This document shows, in pieces, positions 7,490 to 15,281 of a stretch of DNA of 40,382 nt. The stretch spans positions 1-40,382 of the forward strand of contig JAJYKL010000035.1 of NCBI GenBank assembly GCA_021788625.1, given 5' to 3'. This DNA is from Chloroflexota bacterium (GTDB lineage: Bacteria > Chloroflexota > Anaerolineae > J036 > Brachytrichaceae). The stretch's first letter is position 1; each line of letters begins with the position of its first letter. Both the position numbers and the translations under genes were made by a program. The notes under the pieces were generated by a model, which worked only from the letters and a program-made list of their open reading frames with translations, was not told where the DNA came from and ran no database searches.

Positions 7490-8567
7490 TATTGCGCGCG
7501 ATGAGGAGGTGACACGTTTAAAGTCTCATATGGGTGATGCTAATTTGGCACCCATGAACATTACGACGTTTGACGAGCAGGCGTCGCTAAAAGACATTCA
7601 GGCTGCCTGCGACACCCTATCCTTCCTGTCTGAACGTCGCATGGTCATCCTGCACAATTGGGTGGCTGGTAGAAGTACAGGCCGTGCTTCAACGCCGCGG
7701 CGTAAGGGCGAATCGTCTCGCTCGCCCGATACAGGTCGCAGAGGTGGGTCAGGCTCTACGCCTGCACGTGTTCCAGTGCAAGGCGCGGGAGACATCAGTG
7801 ATGATTTGAATCGCATTCTGCTCTATCTACCTGACCTGCCCGAAACCACTACACTGGTGTTCATTGAAGATACTGTACTGCCCGAGGTACATCCACTCGT
7901 AAAACTGGCCCACGACACCAAAAGCCAGGGACATGCTCAATCTTTTGGTCTGCCTACCAACCTGGTGCAATGGATCAGTGAGCGTGCCATCTCGAAAGGC
8001 GGATCAATTCTGCCCCAGGCAGCTCAATTGCTTGCTGAACGCATAAACCAAGGCGACAAAAACGACCGCGACCACTTCGCTGAGGATAGCCGGCTCTACC
8101 TGCGTAAATTGGATAACGAATTGGATAAGTTAGTCGCTTATGCCATGGGCCGGCATATCGAATCTAGCGATGTGGAGCTGCTGGTTGCCGAAGAAGAGGT
8201 CAGTGCCATGTTCAAATTCATCGATGCGATCAGCGCCCACGATGGGCAGCAGGCGTTCCATCTGATGCGAGGGATTCTGGCACGCGGAGAGCAGCCGCTT
8301 GTCATTCTTTCCATGCTGGCGCGCCAATGCCGTTTGATGATCATTGCCAAGGAAAGCGCACAACTTAACGATGATGATCTGTCGTCTGTCCTTGGTATCG
8401 GAAATGCGTGGGCAGCCCGCAAGGTGGTTCAGCAGAGTCGCCGTTTTACCACACCCCAGTTGGTGCAAGCCCACACCGCCATCATGCAGGCCGATCTGGA
8501 TATCAAAACAGGGCGGATGGCTGACATCGCGGCCCTGGACACGCTGGTAGCCTTATTCTGTGCGTGA
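7461..8567 (+). CDS. holA: DNA polymerase III delta subunit (clamp-loader wrench)
   Basis: A 368-aa HolA protein that opens the beta sliding clamp as part of the clamp loader. The N-terminus MWYLLYGLNDIARDEE matches the typical start of the family. The C-terminal half (EEVSAMFKFIDAISAHDGQQAF through ILSMLARQCRLMI) is the conserved HolA collar region. Start choice: ATG 7461 has AAGGA 8 nt upstream, whereas ATG 7455 is too close to it; longer upstream extensions lie inside the epimerase gene. Residues about 69-112 form a Ser/Arg/Gly-rich, probably disordered insert not usual in the family. It overlaps the preceding gene by 29 nt. Confidence 0.9.
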   Translation: MWYLLYGLNDIARDEEVTRLKSHMGDANLAPMNITTFDEQASLKDIQAACDTLSFLSERRMVILHNWVAGRSTGRASTPRRKGESSRSPDTGRRGGSGSTPARVPVQGAGDISDDLNRILLYLPDLPETTTLVFIEDTVLPEVHPLVKLAHDTKSQGHAQSFGLPTNLVQWISERAISKGGSILPQAAQLLAERINQGDKNDRDHFAEDSRLYLRKLDNELDKLVAYAMGRHIESSDVELLVAEEEVSAMFKFIDAISAHDGQQAFHLMRGILARGEQPLVILSMLARQCRLMIIAKESAQLNDDDLSSVLGIGNAWAARKVVQQSRRFTTPQLVQAHTAIMQADLDIKTGRMADIAALDTLVALFCA

Positions 8568-8572
8568 CCACC

Positions 8573-8578
8573 TATAAT
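8573..8578 (+). promoter_or_regulatory. Consensus -10 box placed for a leaderless transcript
   Basis: TATAAT lies exactly 7 nt before ATG 8586, so transcription would begin at or next to the start codon. No good -35 hexamer and no ribosome site are visible. This pattern is known for leaderless mRNAs in several bacterial phyla; here it is an inference. Confidence 0.45.
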
Positions 8579-8585
8579 GCCATAC

Positions 8586-9143
8586 ATGGACTCAAGCGAA
8601 TCGACCGACGTGCATGACGATCACGTGCGTGATGTATATGGTAAAAGCACGCAGGTTCGGAACTCTTCCATACACGACGTGCATAGCGATGTTGTGGACG
8701 TCAACCAGAGCACCGTACGGAGCGTGACAGCCACTGATCTAAAAGCTCGCCAGACAGCGATGGGTTACACCGTGGCGGCCACTCTTGAGGCGACATCGAG
8801 TGCGGTCGGCATTGCACAGGTTACCGACGCCTCTCTGAATGCGAGCAGTTATTCCTTCGTTGTCATGGCCAGCGGCGATGTCAAGATGGACCAGGGAGGG
8901 GCACTGACTGTTGTCACCCGACAAATAAATGAAGCGCATGCATCGGCATTTGGAGCTGTCGTAGCCGGCAGTGTGGCTATGCGCGACTCGACTGTAGGCA
9001 TCCTCATTGCGCGCAACGTGGAAGGCCATGTAACCCCTCAGCTTGATACGCGCGGAGCCATCATCGCAGGGGCTGTGGCGGGCGCGCTCGTCAGTTTGGT
9101 CTCCTTCGCAGCCATTTACCTGCGTGGACGCAAGTCGGGTTGA
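8586..9143 (+). CDS. Uncharacterised tail-anchored low-complexity/beta-repeat protein
   Basis: A 185-aa protein of unknown function. Residues about 1-50 are polar and His/Asp/Ser-rich. Residues about 50-155 show short alternating Val/Ala/Ser/Gly stretches such as VGIAQVTDASLNASS and AFGAVVAGSVAMRDST, suggestive of a repetitive beta structure. The C-terminus GAIIAGAVAGALVSLVSFAAIY followed by LRGRK is one transmembrane helix with a positive tail, so the protein is probably tail-anchored with its bulk in the cytoplasm. I recall similar proteins from other Chloroflexota, all hypothetical. An ATG at 8577 overlaps the -10 box, so 8586 is preferred. Confidence 0.6.
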   Translation: MDSSESTDVHDDHVRDVYGKSTQVRNSSIHDVHSDVVDVNQSTVRSVTATDLKARQTAMGYTVAATLEATSSAVGIAQVTDASLNASSYSFVVMASGDVKMDQGGALTVVTRQINEAHASAFGAVVAGSVAMRDSTVGILIARNVEGHVTPQLDTRGAIIAGAVAGALVSLVSFAAIYLRGRKSG

Positions 9144-9156
9144 GCCGCATGATCGA

Positions 9157-9185
9157 ATGACCCTGGTGTCGCACTGCCGTATAAT
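9157..9185 (+). promoter_or_regulatory. Promoter upstream of the 139-aa protein gene and tRNA-Arg
   Basis: ATGACC (9157-9162), 17-bp spacer, TATAAT (9180-9185). The predicted start near 9192 leaves about 110 nt of leader before the ATG at 9303. The leader has no evident ribosome site close to the start and could hold a small RNA or regulatory structure. Confidence 0.6.
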
Positions 9186-9302
9186 CAGCAGGCAATTCAG
9201 CGCGTAGCGCATGAGGTCGGGTGGGCATCGCGTCGCCGTCTAGAAATGCCTCTATTAGGAATGCGCGGCTGAGTGGCGAATATGAAACTGAAGCGAGCCT
9301 AA

Positions 9303-9722
9303 ATGAAGTTCTTCCGACCTACAGAAAATACGAGATTTCACATCGACTACGGCTGGTTCGAGGAGAACGGTCAGGATGTGAAGGTGCATATCTTTAAGTG
9401 CCTGACGCCGGAACAGCAAGAGCGTGTGGGATCTCCTGGCCTGGTGGAAACATACGATTACGTTGATGAGGCAACTGGCGAAGTGCAGCGCGTTGACCAG
9501 GTGCTGCATGTCCTACGCACTGAGAGCACCAATGATCCCAACTTCATCACAGCTCGTACACCTGTTTTCGAAGCTGCTTTCCGTATCTTCTTGCTTAATA
9601 ACAACCAGCCTCTCACGCCATTGGACATGGCAACGATCATGAAGCGTAAGCCTATGGAAGTATTGGCGCAATTGAGCGGTCGCTCTGTGTATAATGGCAT
9701 TCGCCCTATTTTCGATGCATAG
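9303..9722 (+). CDS. Conserved hypothetical protein, 139 aa
   Basis: A compact, soluble 139-aa protein without signal or membrane segment. The opening KFFRPTENTRFHIDYGWFEENGQ and the closing SGRSVYNGIRPIF are of a kind I recall from uncharacterised Chloroflexota proteins. The second half (PLTPLDMATIMKRKPMEVLAQLSG, about residues 103-126) looks like a small winged-helix or helix-turn-helix module, so a nucleic-acid role is possible but unproven. A good promoter lies about 110 nt upstream. tRNA-Arg starts 17 nt after the stop and shares its terminator, so both are probably on one transcript. Confidence 0.7.
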   Translation: MKFFRPTENTRFHIDYGWFEENGQDVKVHIFKCLTPEQQERVGSPGLVETYDYVDEATGEVQRVDQVLHVLRTESTNDPNFITARTPVFEAAFRIFLLNNNQPLTPLDMATIMKRKPMEVLAQLSGRSVYNGIRPIFDA

Positions 9723-9739
9723 CTAATCGTAAGGCAGTC

Positions 9740-9812
9740 GCCCCCATAGCTCAATGGACAGAGCAGAGCACTTCTAATGCTAAGGTTGTGAGTTCGAGTC
9801 TCGCTGGGGGCG
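9740..9812 (+). tRNA. tRNA-Arg (anticodon TCT)
   Basis: Acceptor GCCCCCA (9740-9746) pairs with TGGGGGC (9805-9811), discriminator G at 9812. The anticodon loop CTTCTAA gives TCT at 9773-9775. The D region AGCTCAATGGACAGAGC and T loop GTTCGAGTC are canonical. The outermost anticodon-stem pair (G9766/A9782) is mismatched. No CCA is encoded. Confidence 0.94.
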
Positions 9813-9839
9813 TGTGTTCCAACCCAGCTACAAGCTGAC

Positions 9840-9897
9840 AAGCCCGACATCCTGCACCGCATTTCTGCCTCAACGCGGTGTGTGTCGGGCTTCGTTT
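9840..9897 (+). terminator. Rho-independent terminator after tRNA-Arg
   Basis: Outer stem AAGCCCGACA (9840-9849) / TGTCGGGCTT (9883-9892) and inner stem CACCGC (9855-9860) / GCGGTG (9875-9880), followed by CGTTTTG. It separates the tRNA transcript from the lyase gene downstream. Confidence 0.8.
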
Positions 9898-9928
9898 TGT
9901 ATGGCGAGCGTTCTGTATAGGAGTGGAA

Positions 9929-12106
9929 ATGAGTACACAAGCTGCATATCTGGCGTACATTCGCTCAGGATACGATGCCAGCGTCGATCAACTGGATCGT
10001 AACCTGGCGGTCTGGCGACAGCAGTTTACCGACGGTGCTAATAATCCACAATTTCGGGCGCTCGCTGCCTTATTTGGTTTTTCACCCCCCACCTGGCCAA
10101 CTGCCCTGGCCGCTATCGCGGCTTTTATTTATCAACACACCGGACAGCAAGCCTTCGCAGAACAAGCCCGCCGGATTCTAATCGCGCATCGCGAATGGAC
10201 GGCCGAGATACCGCGGGAGCTGGTTGCCAACCGTCCCGAATATAGCGAAGGCATTCCGCCTTTGGAGCCTGTCTTCCAGCCACTGGTGTTCATTCCAGCT
10301 TGTGAGCGTATCAGTAGCATTTTGACTGAGACAGATCGCCAGCTACTGGCGGAAGTGGTTGCCTCGAGCTTCCGCACAGTCTTCCGTTTTCCTGAATGGG
10401 GTGGACATAACCGTGCGATGTTACGCGCCGCTGGTCTGGCACTCGCAGCGCGAGCCTTCCCACAGTTCCCCGAGGCTACCCAGTGGGCTGATCTATCAGA
10501 TGAGCTGGCCGAGGAAAGCTGGGGCCGTTGGAGCCTGGAAGACAGCCTGTTGTATTTGCCGCACTGGCTGCGATCGCTATTCATATACGCCGAAGCTCGT
10601 GGACGGACAGATGTTGCACAGTTTATTGAACCGCGGCTGTACCTGCGTGCAGCGGTACAGTTGCTCACCCCCATGCGCAATTTACCGGACTATGGCGATG
10701 CGCACTGGTTGCCCAGCCGCTGGGAGTGGCTGCAATGCTTCGAATGGGGTGCGGGGCGTTATGCTGATCCCGCGATGAAGTGGGCAGCCGCGCGCATGTG
10801 GGATCGCTTACGGCTGGTGCCGCCAACAGTATCGAGTGCGATTGGGCTTATCGCAGCTCACGACTGGTGCAAGGACGTGCCGGAACTGGAACCTGGTCCA
10901 GCGGTCGACGCGCTGGATGACCTGGTGATGAAGAAGATTGTCTTCCGCTCCGGCCATGATGAGGACGCCACCTATTTGTGTCTGAACTATCGCGACGAAG
11001 GTGACTACGGGCGTATATCGCGCGATTACTTACGAACCACACTGGCTGTTTCGGCCGAGAAAATGCATCATGGTCATTCCGACGAGAACAGTGTGGCAAT
11101 GCTTATGAGCCATGGTTGTGTGTTGTTGCATGAATCGGGCTACCGTGAGGCACCGCCTGACGGTATCTACCGCGCAGATCTTTATCACAATCGCCTGGTT
11201 TGGCGTAACGGCATCAAACCTGCCACACAAGGTTTGCTCGATTACCTGCACGACAACGGTCACTACCACCCGGTGCGCAGTGAGCGGCTTTACTGGACGC
11301 GCCTGCTGGGTGCAGAAATCAGCCGCACGCGCATCACTGATGAACCGCGCGGTCTGCGTTGCGACCGCACGATTTTCTTCTTGCCACCCTTACACAGTTT
11401 TGTGGTGATCGATACAGCGCAGGCTTTACGCGCAGGATCATTTACCCTGGCTGCATTGTGGTGGACGACCGATGTCCTGGCACGAGGCTCGCAATGGTTT
11501 GATACGCAGATCCCTAAGGTGCAGGAGTGGACTAATCGTGCGAGTGATGCGCTGCTCATCGCGTTTCCTGGTGCGAACCATCAGGATGTGTACCAGGAGA
11601 CCTTCAGACGTGCTTTCCAGCAGGAAACGCTGCTGGCCCGCTCATGGACTGGGCACTTGCATGCTGCTGAGACCGTGAGTTGTGTCACTGTGTTGCAAGC
11701 GCATCCCACCAGACCCAGCGGCAGTTCCGATGATGAGAGTGCTACCTCTGCCGGTGCAGTGCAAATTGTGCCGTCGGACCCGCGTGGCGTGGCCGTGAGT
11801 GTGGAAGGCAATGGCGAGTCATACCTGTTGGCCACACTCCAGGACCTGACCAGCGGCTGGATAAACGCCGAAGTGCGACCTCGCTACACAGCGGAGCACG
11901 GCAGTGTCTCATATGGCAAATTGACCTCAGACGCTGCGTTTGCAATGATCGTGCAGCGTGCCGGAAAGATGCGTGCCGGCTTCATTAATGGCACGCACCT
12001 GGAATATGGCGGACAGGCGCTTTACGAGGGTCAGCAACACGCCATGTTCCAGGAGGATGCCACGGCGCGCAACGGTATTCCGGCTCGTTTTCGATGGGAA
12101 AGCTAA
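9929..12106 (+). CDS. Heparinase II/III-like polysaccharide lyase-type protein
   Basis: A 725-aa protein without a clear signal peptide, apparently cytoplasmic. The first about 370 residues are helical with Trp/Tyr-rich repeats, consistent with an (alpha/alpha) toroid; WGGHNRAML (about residues 165-173) resembles the catalytic Asn/His region of such lyases. The second half is beta-rich, and KMHHGHSDENSVAMLMSHG (about residues 376-394) matches the HxHxD signature of heparinase II/III C-terminal domains. It likely cleaves uronic-acid-containing oligosaccharides. Substrate is unknown. The start at 9929 has AGGAG 5 nt upstream; a longer frame would begin inside the preceding terminator. Confidence 0.7.
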   Translation: MSTQAAYLAYIRSGYDASVDQLDRNLAVWRQQFTDGANNPQFRALAALFGFSPPTWPTALAAIAAFIYQHTGQQAFAEQARRILIAHREWTAEIPRELVANRPEYSEGIPPLEPVFQPLVFIPACERISSILTETDRQLLAEVVASSFRTVFRFPEWGGHNRAMLRAAGLALAARAFPQFPEATQWADLSDELAEESWGRWSLEDSLLYLPHWLRSLFIYAEARGRTDVAQFIEPRLYLRAAVQLLTPMRNLPDYGDAHWLPSRWEWLQCFEWGAGRYADPAMKWAAARMWDRLRLVPPTVSSAIGLIAAHDWCKDVPELEPGPAVDALDDLVMKKIVFRSGHDEDATYLCLNYRDEGDYGRISRDYLRTTLAVSAEKMHHGHSDENSVAMLMSHGCVLLHESGYREAPPDGIYRADLYHNRLVWRNGIKPATQGLLDYLHDNGHYHPVRSERLYWTRLLGAEISRTRITDEPRGLRCDRTIFFLPPLHSFVVIDTAQALRAGSFTLAALWWTTDVLARGSQWFDTQIPKVQEWTNRASDALLIAFPGANHQDVYQETFRRAFQQETLLARSWTGHLHAAETVSCVTVLQAHPTRPSGSSDDESATSAGAVQIVPSDPRGVAVSVEGNGESYLLATLQDLTSGWINAEVRPRYTAEHGSVSYGKLTSDAAFAMIVQRAGKMRAGFINGTHLEYGGQALYEGQQHAMFQEDATARNGIPARFRWES

Positions 12107-12259
12107 ACTGCAATAGTGACGGCAGGGGCTTCAGGCTCACACCCGATACCCATTCCTCGTGGAACGATTATCTCGGGAGCCAGTGATACGCCAGGTACGT
12201 GCATATCGCTGGGCATTGCTCCGCGTAAGGCCAATATTACAGCGAGGGGTGCCGAGGTG

Positions 12260-12643
12260 CTACCACTTCCGGGCTTCGAAAAGAACCAGGCCATTGCCCT
12301 CGTCGTCGAGGATCATTGCCTGATTACCCCATGGTTGTGTTTCCGGCTCCAATGCAAAGCGCACACCTTTGGCCTTCAGGTCTTTCGCAAGTTGGTGCAG
12401 TTCGCTCACGTTCAGGGTAATGCCCTGAGACTTACCGACAACCTGTCTGTAATGCTCCCAGTTGCTATCAACCTTATAAAGGACAACTTCTGTAGTTGCA
12501 TCCTTCGGTGCAACGGATAGCCAGCGCACCGGTCCATTTTGAACATCTTGCCGGATCTCAAAGCCCAGCTTGTTTGTATAAAACTCTTTTGCCTTTTCCT
12601 GGTCGTTCACAAATAGGCAGACTGTCCCAACAGACCGAATCAT
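12260..12643 (-). CDS. VOC (glyoxalase/bleomycin-resistance/dioxygenase) superfamily protein
   Basis: A 127-aa single-domain protein with the paired beta-alpha-beta-beta-beta layout. GTVCLFVNDQEKAKEFYTNKLGFEI (residues 6-30) is the classic first module, and GNQAMILDDEGNGLVLFEA near the C-terminus ends with the conserved metal-type Glu. Members act on diverse small molecules as lyases, dioxygenases or binding proteins, usually as dimers; the substrate here is unknown. GGAG lies 6 nt before the ATG. The roughly 150 bp between this gene and the lyase gene shows no supported feature. Confidence 0.88.
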   Translation of the reverse strand: MIRSVGTVCLFVNDQEKAKEFYTNKLGFEIRQDVQNGPVRWLSVAPKDATTEVVLYKVDSNWEHYRQVVGKSQGITLNVSELHQLAKDLKAKGVRFALEPETQPWGNQAMILDDEGNGLVLFEARKW

Positions 12644-12704
12644 AAGTTACTCCATGACACGTCCCACCATGTTAAGAGCACGGTGCAGATGATACCATGC
12701 AGAT

Positions 12705-13208
12705 ATGAAAACTGTCTTCCTGGTGCGGCACGCCAAATCGAGCTGGGGCGACCCCTCACAACCTGACCTATTACGGCCGCTCAACAAGCGCGGCTTACAC
12801 GATGCTCCGGTGATGGGCAAACACCTGGCTAAACTAGGTGTCCAACCTGACCTGATTGTGTCCAGCCCAGCTGCGCGCGCAATAGCAACAGCCCAATTAC
12901 TTGCACCCTGGCTCGGTTATCCCCCTGGCAAAGTTCTCACTGATGATCGGCTTTATGGAACTACGGCTGATGAGATTCAAACGGTGCTTAGCGAAATGGA
13001 TAGTCGGAAAGAGTGCGTCATGCTGATTGGTCATAATCCCATGCTGGACGAGTTGGTCGACCGGTTCACATCAGGCAAGGTGACGCATCTCCCCACGTGT
13101 GGAGTCGTCAGTCTGGAGTTTACGGCGTCAGGTTGGTCAGAGATCAGCCTCGTTAAGCCCAACCGGGTCAAGTTCTATCGGCCGAAAGCATCCAAAGAGA
13201 ATCTATGA
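12705..13208 (+). CDS. sixA: Phosphohistidine phosphatase SixA-like (histidine phosphatase superfamily)
   Basis: A 167-aa protein matching SixA. The RHG-type motif LVRHAKSSW has phospho-acceptor H9 with R8, the family sequence SSPAARAIATAQ supplies the second Arg, and IGHNP has the second catalytic His at H110. It would remove phosphate from phosphohistidine proteins, for example PTS or phosphorelay components; a fused PTS phosphotransferase is encoded about 4.5 kb away, but a functional link is only a guess. No clear ribosome site is present; a TACCAT hexamer lies 6 nt before the ATG, so a leaderless transcript is possible. Confidence 0.88.
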   Translation: MKTVFLVRHAKSSWGDPSQPDLLRPLNKRGLHDAPVMGKHLAKLGVQPDLIVSSPAARAIATAQLLAPWLGYPPGKVLTDDRLYGTTADEIQTVLSEMDSRKECVMLIGHNPMLDELVDRFTSGKVTHLPTCGVVSLEFTASGWSEISLVKPNRVKFYRPKASKENL

Positions 13209-13343
13209 AGTGACCCGTCTGACTGAACGACAAATAACACTGGCAACAAGGGACCTTTAGGCTATGAACCGCTACAGTACCAGGCTTTGCCTGAAACTTC
13301 CTTAACGGGCAGAATAATGCTTGACTGCCATACTGGACGGTCC

Positions 13344-14675
13344 TCACGGATAAAGCCGGTTCAACAACCTGGGATATGGGCTTGCTTCACGGATATGCTC
13401 AATGCCGCATATCCACGCCACAGTTCGCTCAACCCCTAATCCAAAACCACTATGCGGTACGCTCCCGTATTTGCGCAGGTCGATGTACCACTTATATGCG
13501 CTCTCTGGAAGGTGCTGCTCGTTGATTCGAGTAAGTAGCAGATCAGGATCACTGATGCGTTCGCTCCCGCCTATGATCTCGCCGTAGCCCTCCGGTGCGA
13601 GCAGGTCAGCACTCTTGCACACTTCAGCCCGACCTGGATATGGCTCCATATAGAAAGCCTTAACTGCTGAGGGGAAACCTGTAACGAAAACCGGCTTTTC
13701 ATACAGCTGGGTCAGGGCTGTTTCATGAGGGGCGCCAAAGTCCATCCCCCAGGTGATATCCAGCAATGACTTCTGCTCTGGATCGGTTGTGTGTGCCTGG
13801 ATCTCCTTGATTTTGGCCACAGCATCGTCGTAGGTAATGCGTGGATAAGGTGGAGAGATCACGGTTAACTTGTTCAGATCGCGACCCAGGTACTTCAGTT
13901 CATTTGCATTCTCCTGAACGGCCTTCTGAACGATATAACTGACGAATAGCTCCTCAATCTCCAGGAGCTGGTCGAGGTCGCAAAAGGCTACCTCGGGCTC
14001 CACCATCCAGAACTCCGTCAAGTGACGGCGAGTTTTACTCTTCTCTGCTCGAAAGGTGGGGCCGAAGCAATAGACTTTGCCGAATGCGAAGATATTGGCT
14101 TCGTTGTAAAGCTGCCCGGTTTGAGCCAGGTATGCCTTGTCGTCGAAGTAATTTACTTCGAAGAGGTTGGTTGTTCCTTCGGCAGCAGATGGCGTCAGGA
14201 TGGGAGTGCTGACCTCCACGTAACCATGCTCGTCGAGCCATCCCCGTATAGCTCGCATGACGGTGGTTCGTACGCGCAAGACAGCCCATTGACGCGACGA
14301 GCGAATCCAAAGATGTCGATTGTCCATGAGGAAGTCAACGCCGTGTTCCTTTGGACCAATGGGATACTCCTCTGCACGTTGCACTATCTGTAACGCTTTG
14401 ACGCTCAACTCGTAGCCACCCGGAATGCCTGGTGCACGCTGATCGGATCGTACCTCACCCTCGACGACGAGCGATGACTCTTGCGAAAGATGTAAGGCGC
14501 TGTCGAAGGTTTGTTCATCGACGTCGCGCTTAAATACCACACACTGTGCAATACCGGTGCCATCACGTACCTGCATAAAGACGAGCTTGCCCTTGTCCGT
14601 GCGAGCATAAAGCCAGCCCTGCAGTGTCACGGTTTCGCCGACATGTTTAGCCAGTTCATTAATGGGAGTGACCAT
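13344..14675 (-). CDS. asnS: Asparaginyl-tRNA synthetase
   Basis: A 443-aa class II aminoacyl-tRNA synthetase charging tRNA-Asn. The N-terminal OB-fold anticodon-binding domain (residues about 1-110) begins [19 protein letters not shown]. Motif 2 is [21 protein letters not shown] (about residues 203-223), and motif 3 is [15 protein letters not shown] near the C-terminus. Length and motif order match AsnRS rather than AspRS; the PxxxEGTTN and FMMVEPE-like ([10 protein letters not shown]) sequences agree. An AGGA-like ribosome site precedes the ATG. It stands as a single gene. Confidence 0.95.
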   Translation of the reverse strand: MVTPINELAKHVGETVTLQGWLYARTDKGKLVFMQVRDGTGIAQCVVFKRDVDEQTFDSALHLSQESSLVVEGEVRSDQRAPGIPGGYELSVKALQIVQRAEEYPIGPKEHGVDFLMDNRHLWIRSSRQWAVLRVRTTVMRAIRGWLDEHGYVEVSTPILTPSAAEGTTNLFEVNYFDDKAYLAQTGQLYNEANIFAFGKVYCFGPTFRAEKSKTRRHLTEFWMVEPEVAFCDLDQLLEIEELFVSYIVQKAVQENANELKYLGRDLNKLTVISPPYPRITYDDAVAKIKEIQAHTTDPEQKSLLDITWGMDFGAPHETALTQLYEKPVFVTGFPSAVKAFYMEPYPGRAEVCKSADLLAPEGYGEIIGGSERISDPDLLLTRINEQHLPESAYKWYIDLRKYGSVPHSGFGLGVERTVAWICGIEHIREASPYPRLLNRLYP

Positions 14676-14778
14676 GAATCCTCAGAACCTCCATAACCGA
14701 TCATACATTAGGCGAGAGCCAGCTTATTCGCATCGTCTTATCTGGACAGGTTCCGATTTGGGCAAGTGAAGCGGTCAG

Positions 14779-15147
14779 TCAGTATGCACCAATCTCATGC
14801 AAGCGCGCATCGCTAATACCGAAGTGGTGGGCTATCTCGTGTCGCAACACGTGCTGCACGGTAGCGCGCACCTCTTCATCAGAATGGCATATCAAAAGGA
14901 TGGGCTCGCGATAGATATTGATCCGATCCGGAGGCACCATGTTGTAGCCCAGCGTGCGCTCGGTGAGCGGAACACCATGGTAGAAGCCCAGAAGCTGTCT
15001 GGAATGACGGACATGCGCCAGGTGCAAGGTTCGATCGTCGGGCCACGCTTCAACGACCACCTCGACATTGTCGACGTGTGATTTGTAATCCTCTGGTAAA
15101 GCATCCCACGCTTGCTCGACCAACACCTGAAACTCATCTTCGTCCAT
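14779..15147 (-). CDS. Zincin-type metallopeptidase family protein (PF06262-like)
   Basis: A 122-aa minimal zinc peptidase. HEIAHHFGISD (residues 103-113) provides HEXXH plus the downstream Asp, and VPPDRINIYREPIL is typical of the family; function and substrate are unknown in most members. Several in-frame starts exist upstream. MDEDEFQVLVEQAWDALP is the usual family N-terminus, and TACAAT (15160-15155 on the minus strand) lies exactly 7 nt before this ATG, so a leaderless mRNA starting here is plausible. Confidence 0.8.
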   Translation of the reverse strand: MDEDEFQVLVEQAWDALPEDYKSHVDNVEVVVEAWPDDRTLHLAHVRHSRQLLGFYHGVPLTERTLGYNMVPPDRINIYREPILLICHSDEEVRATVQHVLRHEIAHHFGISDARLHEIGAY

Positions 15148-15154
15148 CGAGGAC

Positions 15155-15160
15155 ATTGTA
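15155..15160 (-). promoter_or_regulatory. -10 box for a probable leaderless transcript of the zincin gene
   Basis: TACAAT on the minus strand, 7 nt before ATG 15147, with no Shine-Dalgarno sequence between. Same arrangement as the TATAAT at 8573-8578. Confidence 0.4.
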
Positions 15161-15186
15161 GCCGGTACAGAGATAATACTTTTCAC

Positions 15187-15215
15187 TTGACATAGCTGGC
15201 TGATCAGGCGACTAT
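15187..15215 (+). promoter_or_regulatory. Promoter of the alpha-galactosidase gene
   Basis: A perfect TTGACA (15187-15192), 17-bp spacer, and GACTAT (15210-15215), which keeps the key -10 positions A2, A5 and T6. The predicted start near 15222 leaves a 60-nt leader. Confidence 0.5.
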
Positions 15216-15281
15216 CACAGGCAGGAAACAACCTATGTCAAACTTAACAATCACAGTTCGTGTCGCGAAACCGGTAATGCT

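Noticed and set aside
9740-9900. tRNA-Arg as an integration site for a mobile island
   Set aside because: No integrase, no repeated tRNA 3' end and no phage genes were seen nearby.
12116-12520. A 134-aa plus-strand gene
   Set aside because: Most of it is antisense to the well-supported VOC gene and its composition looks random.
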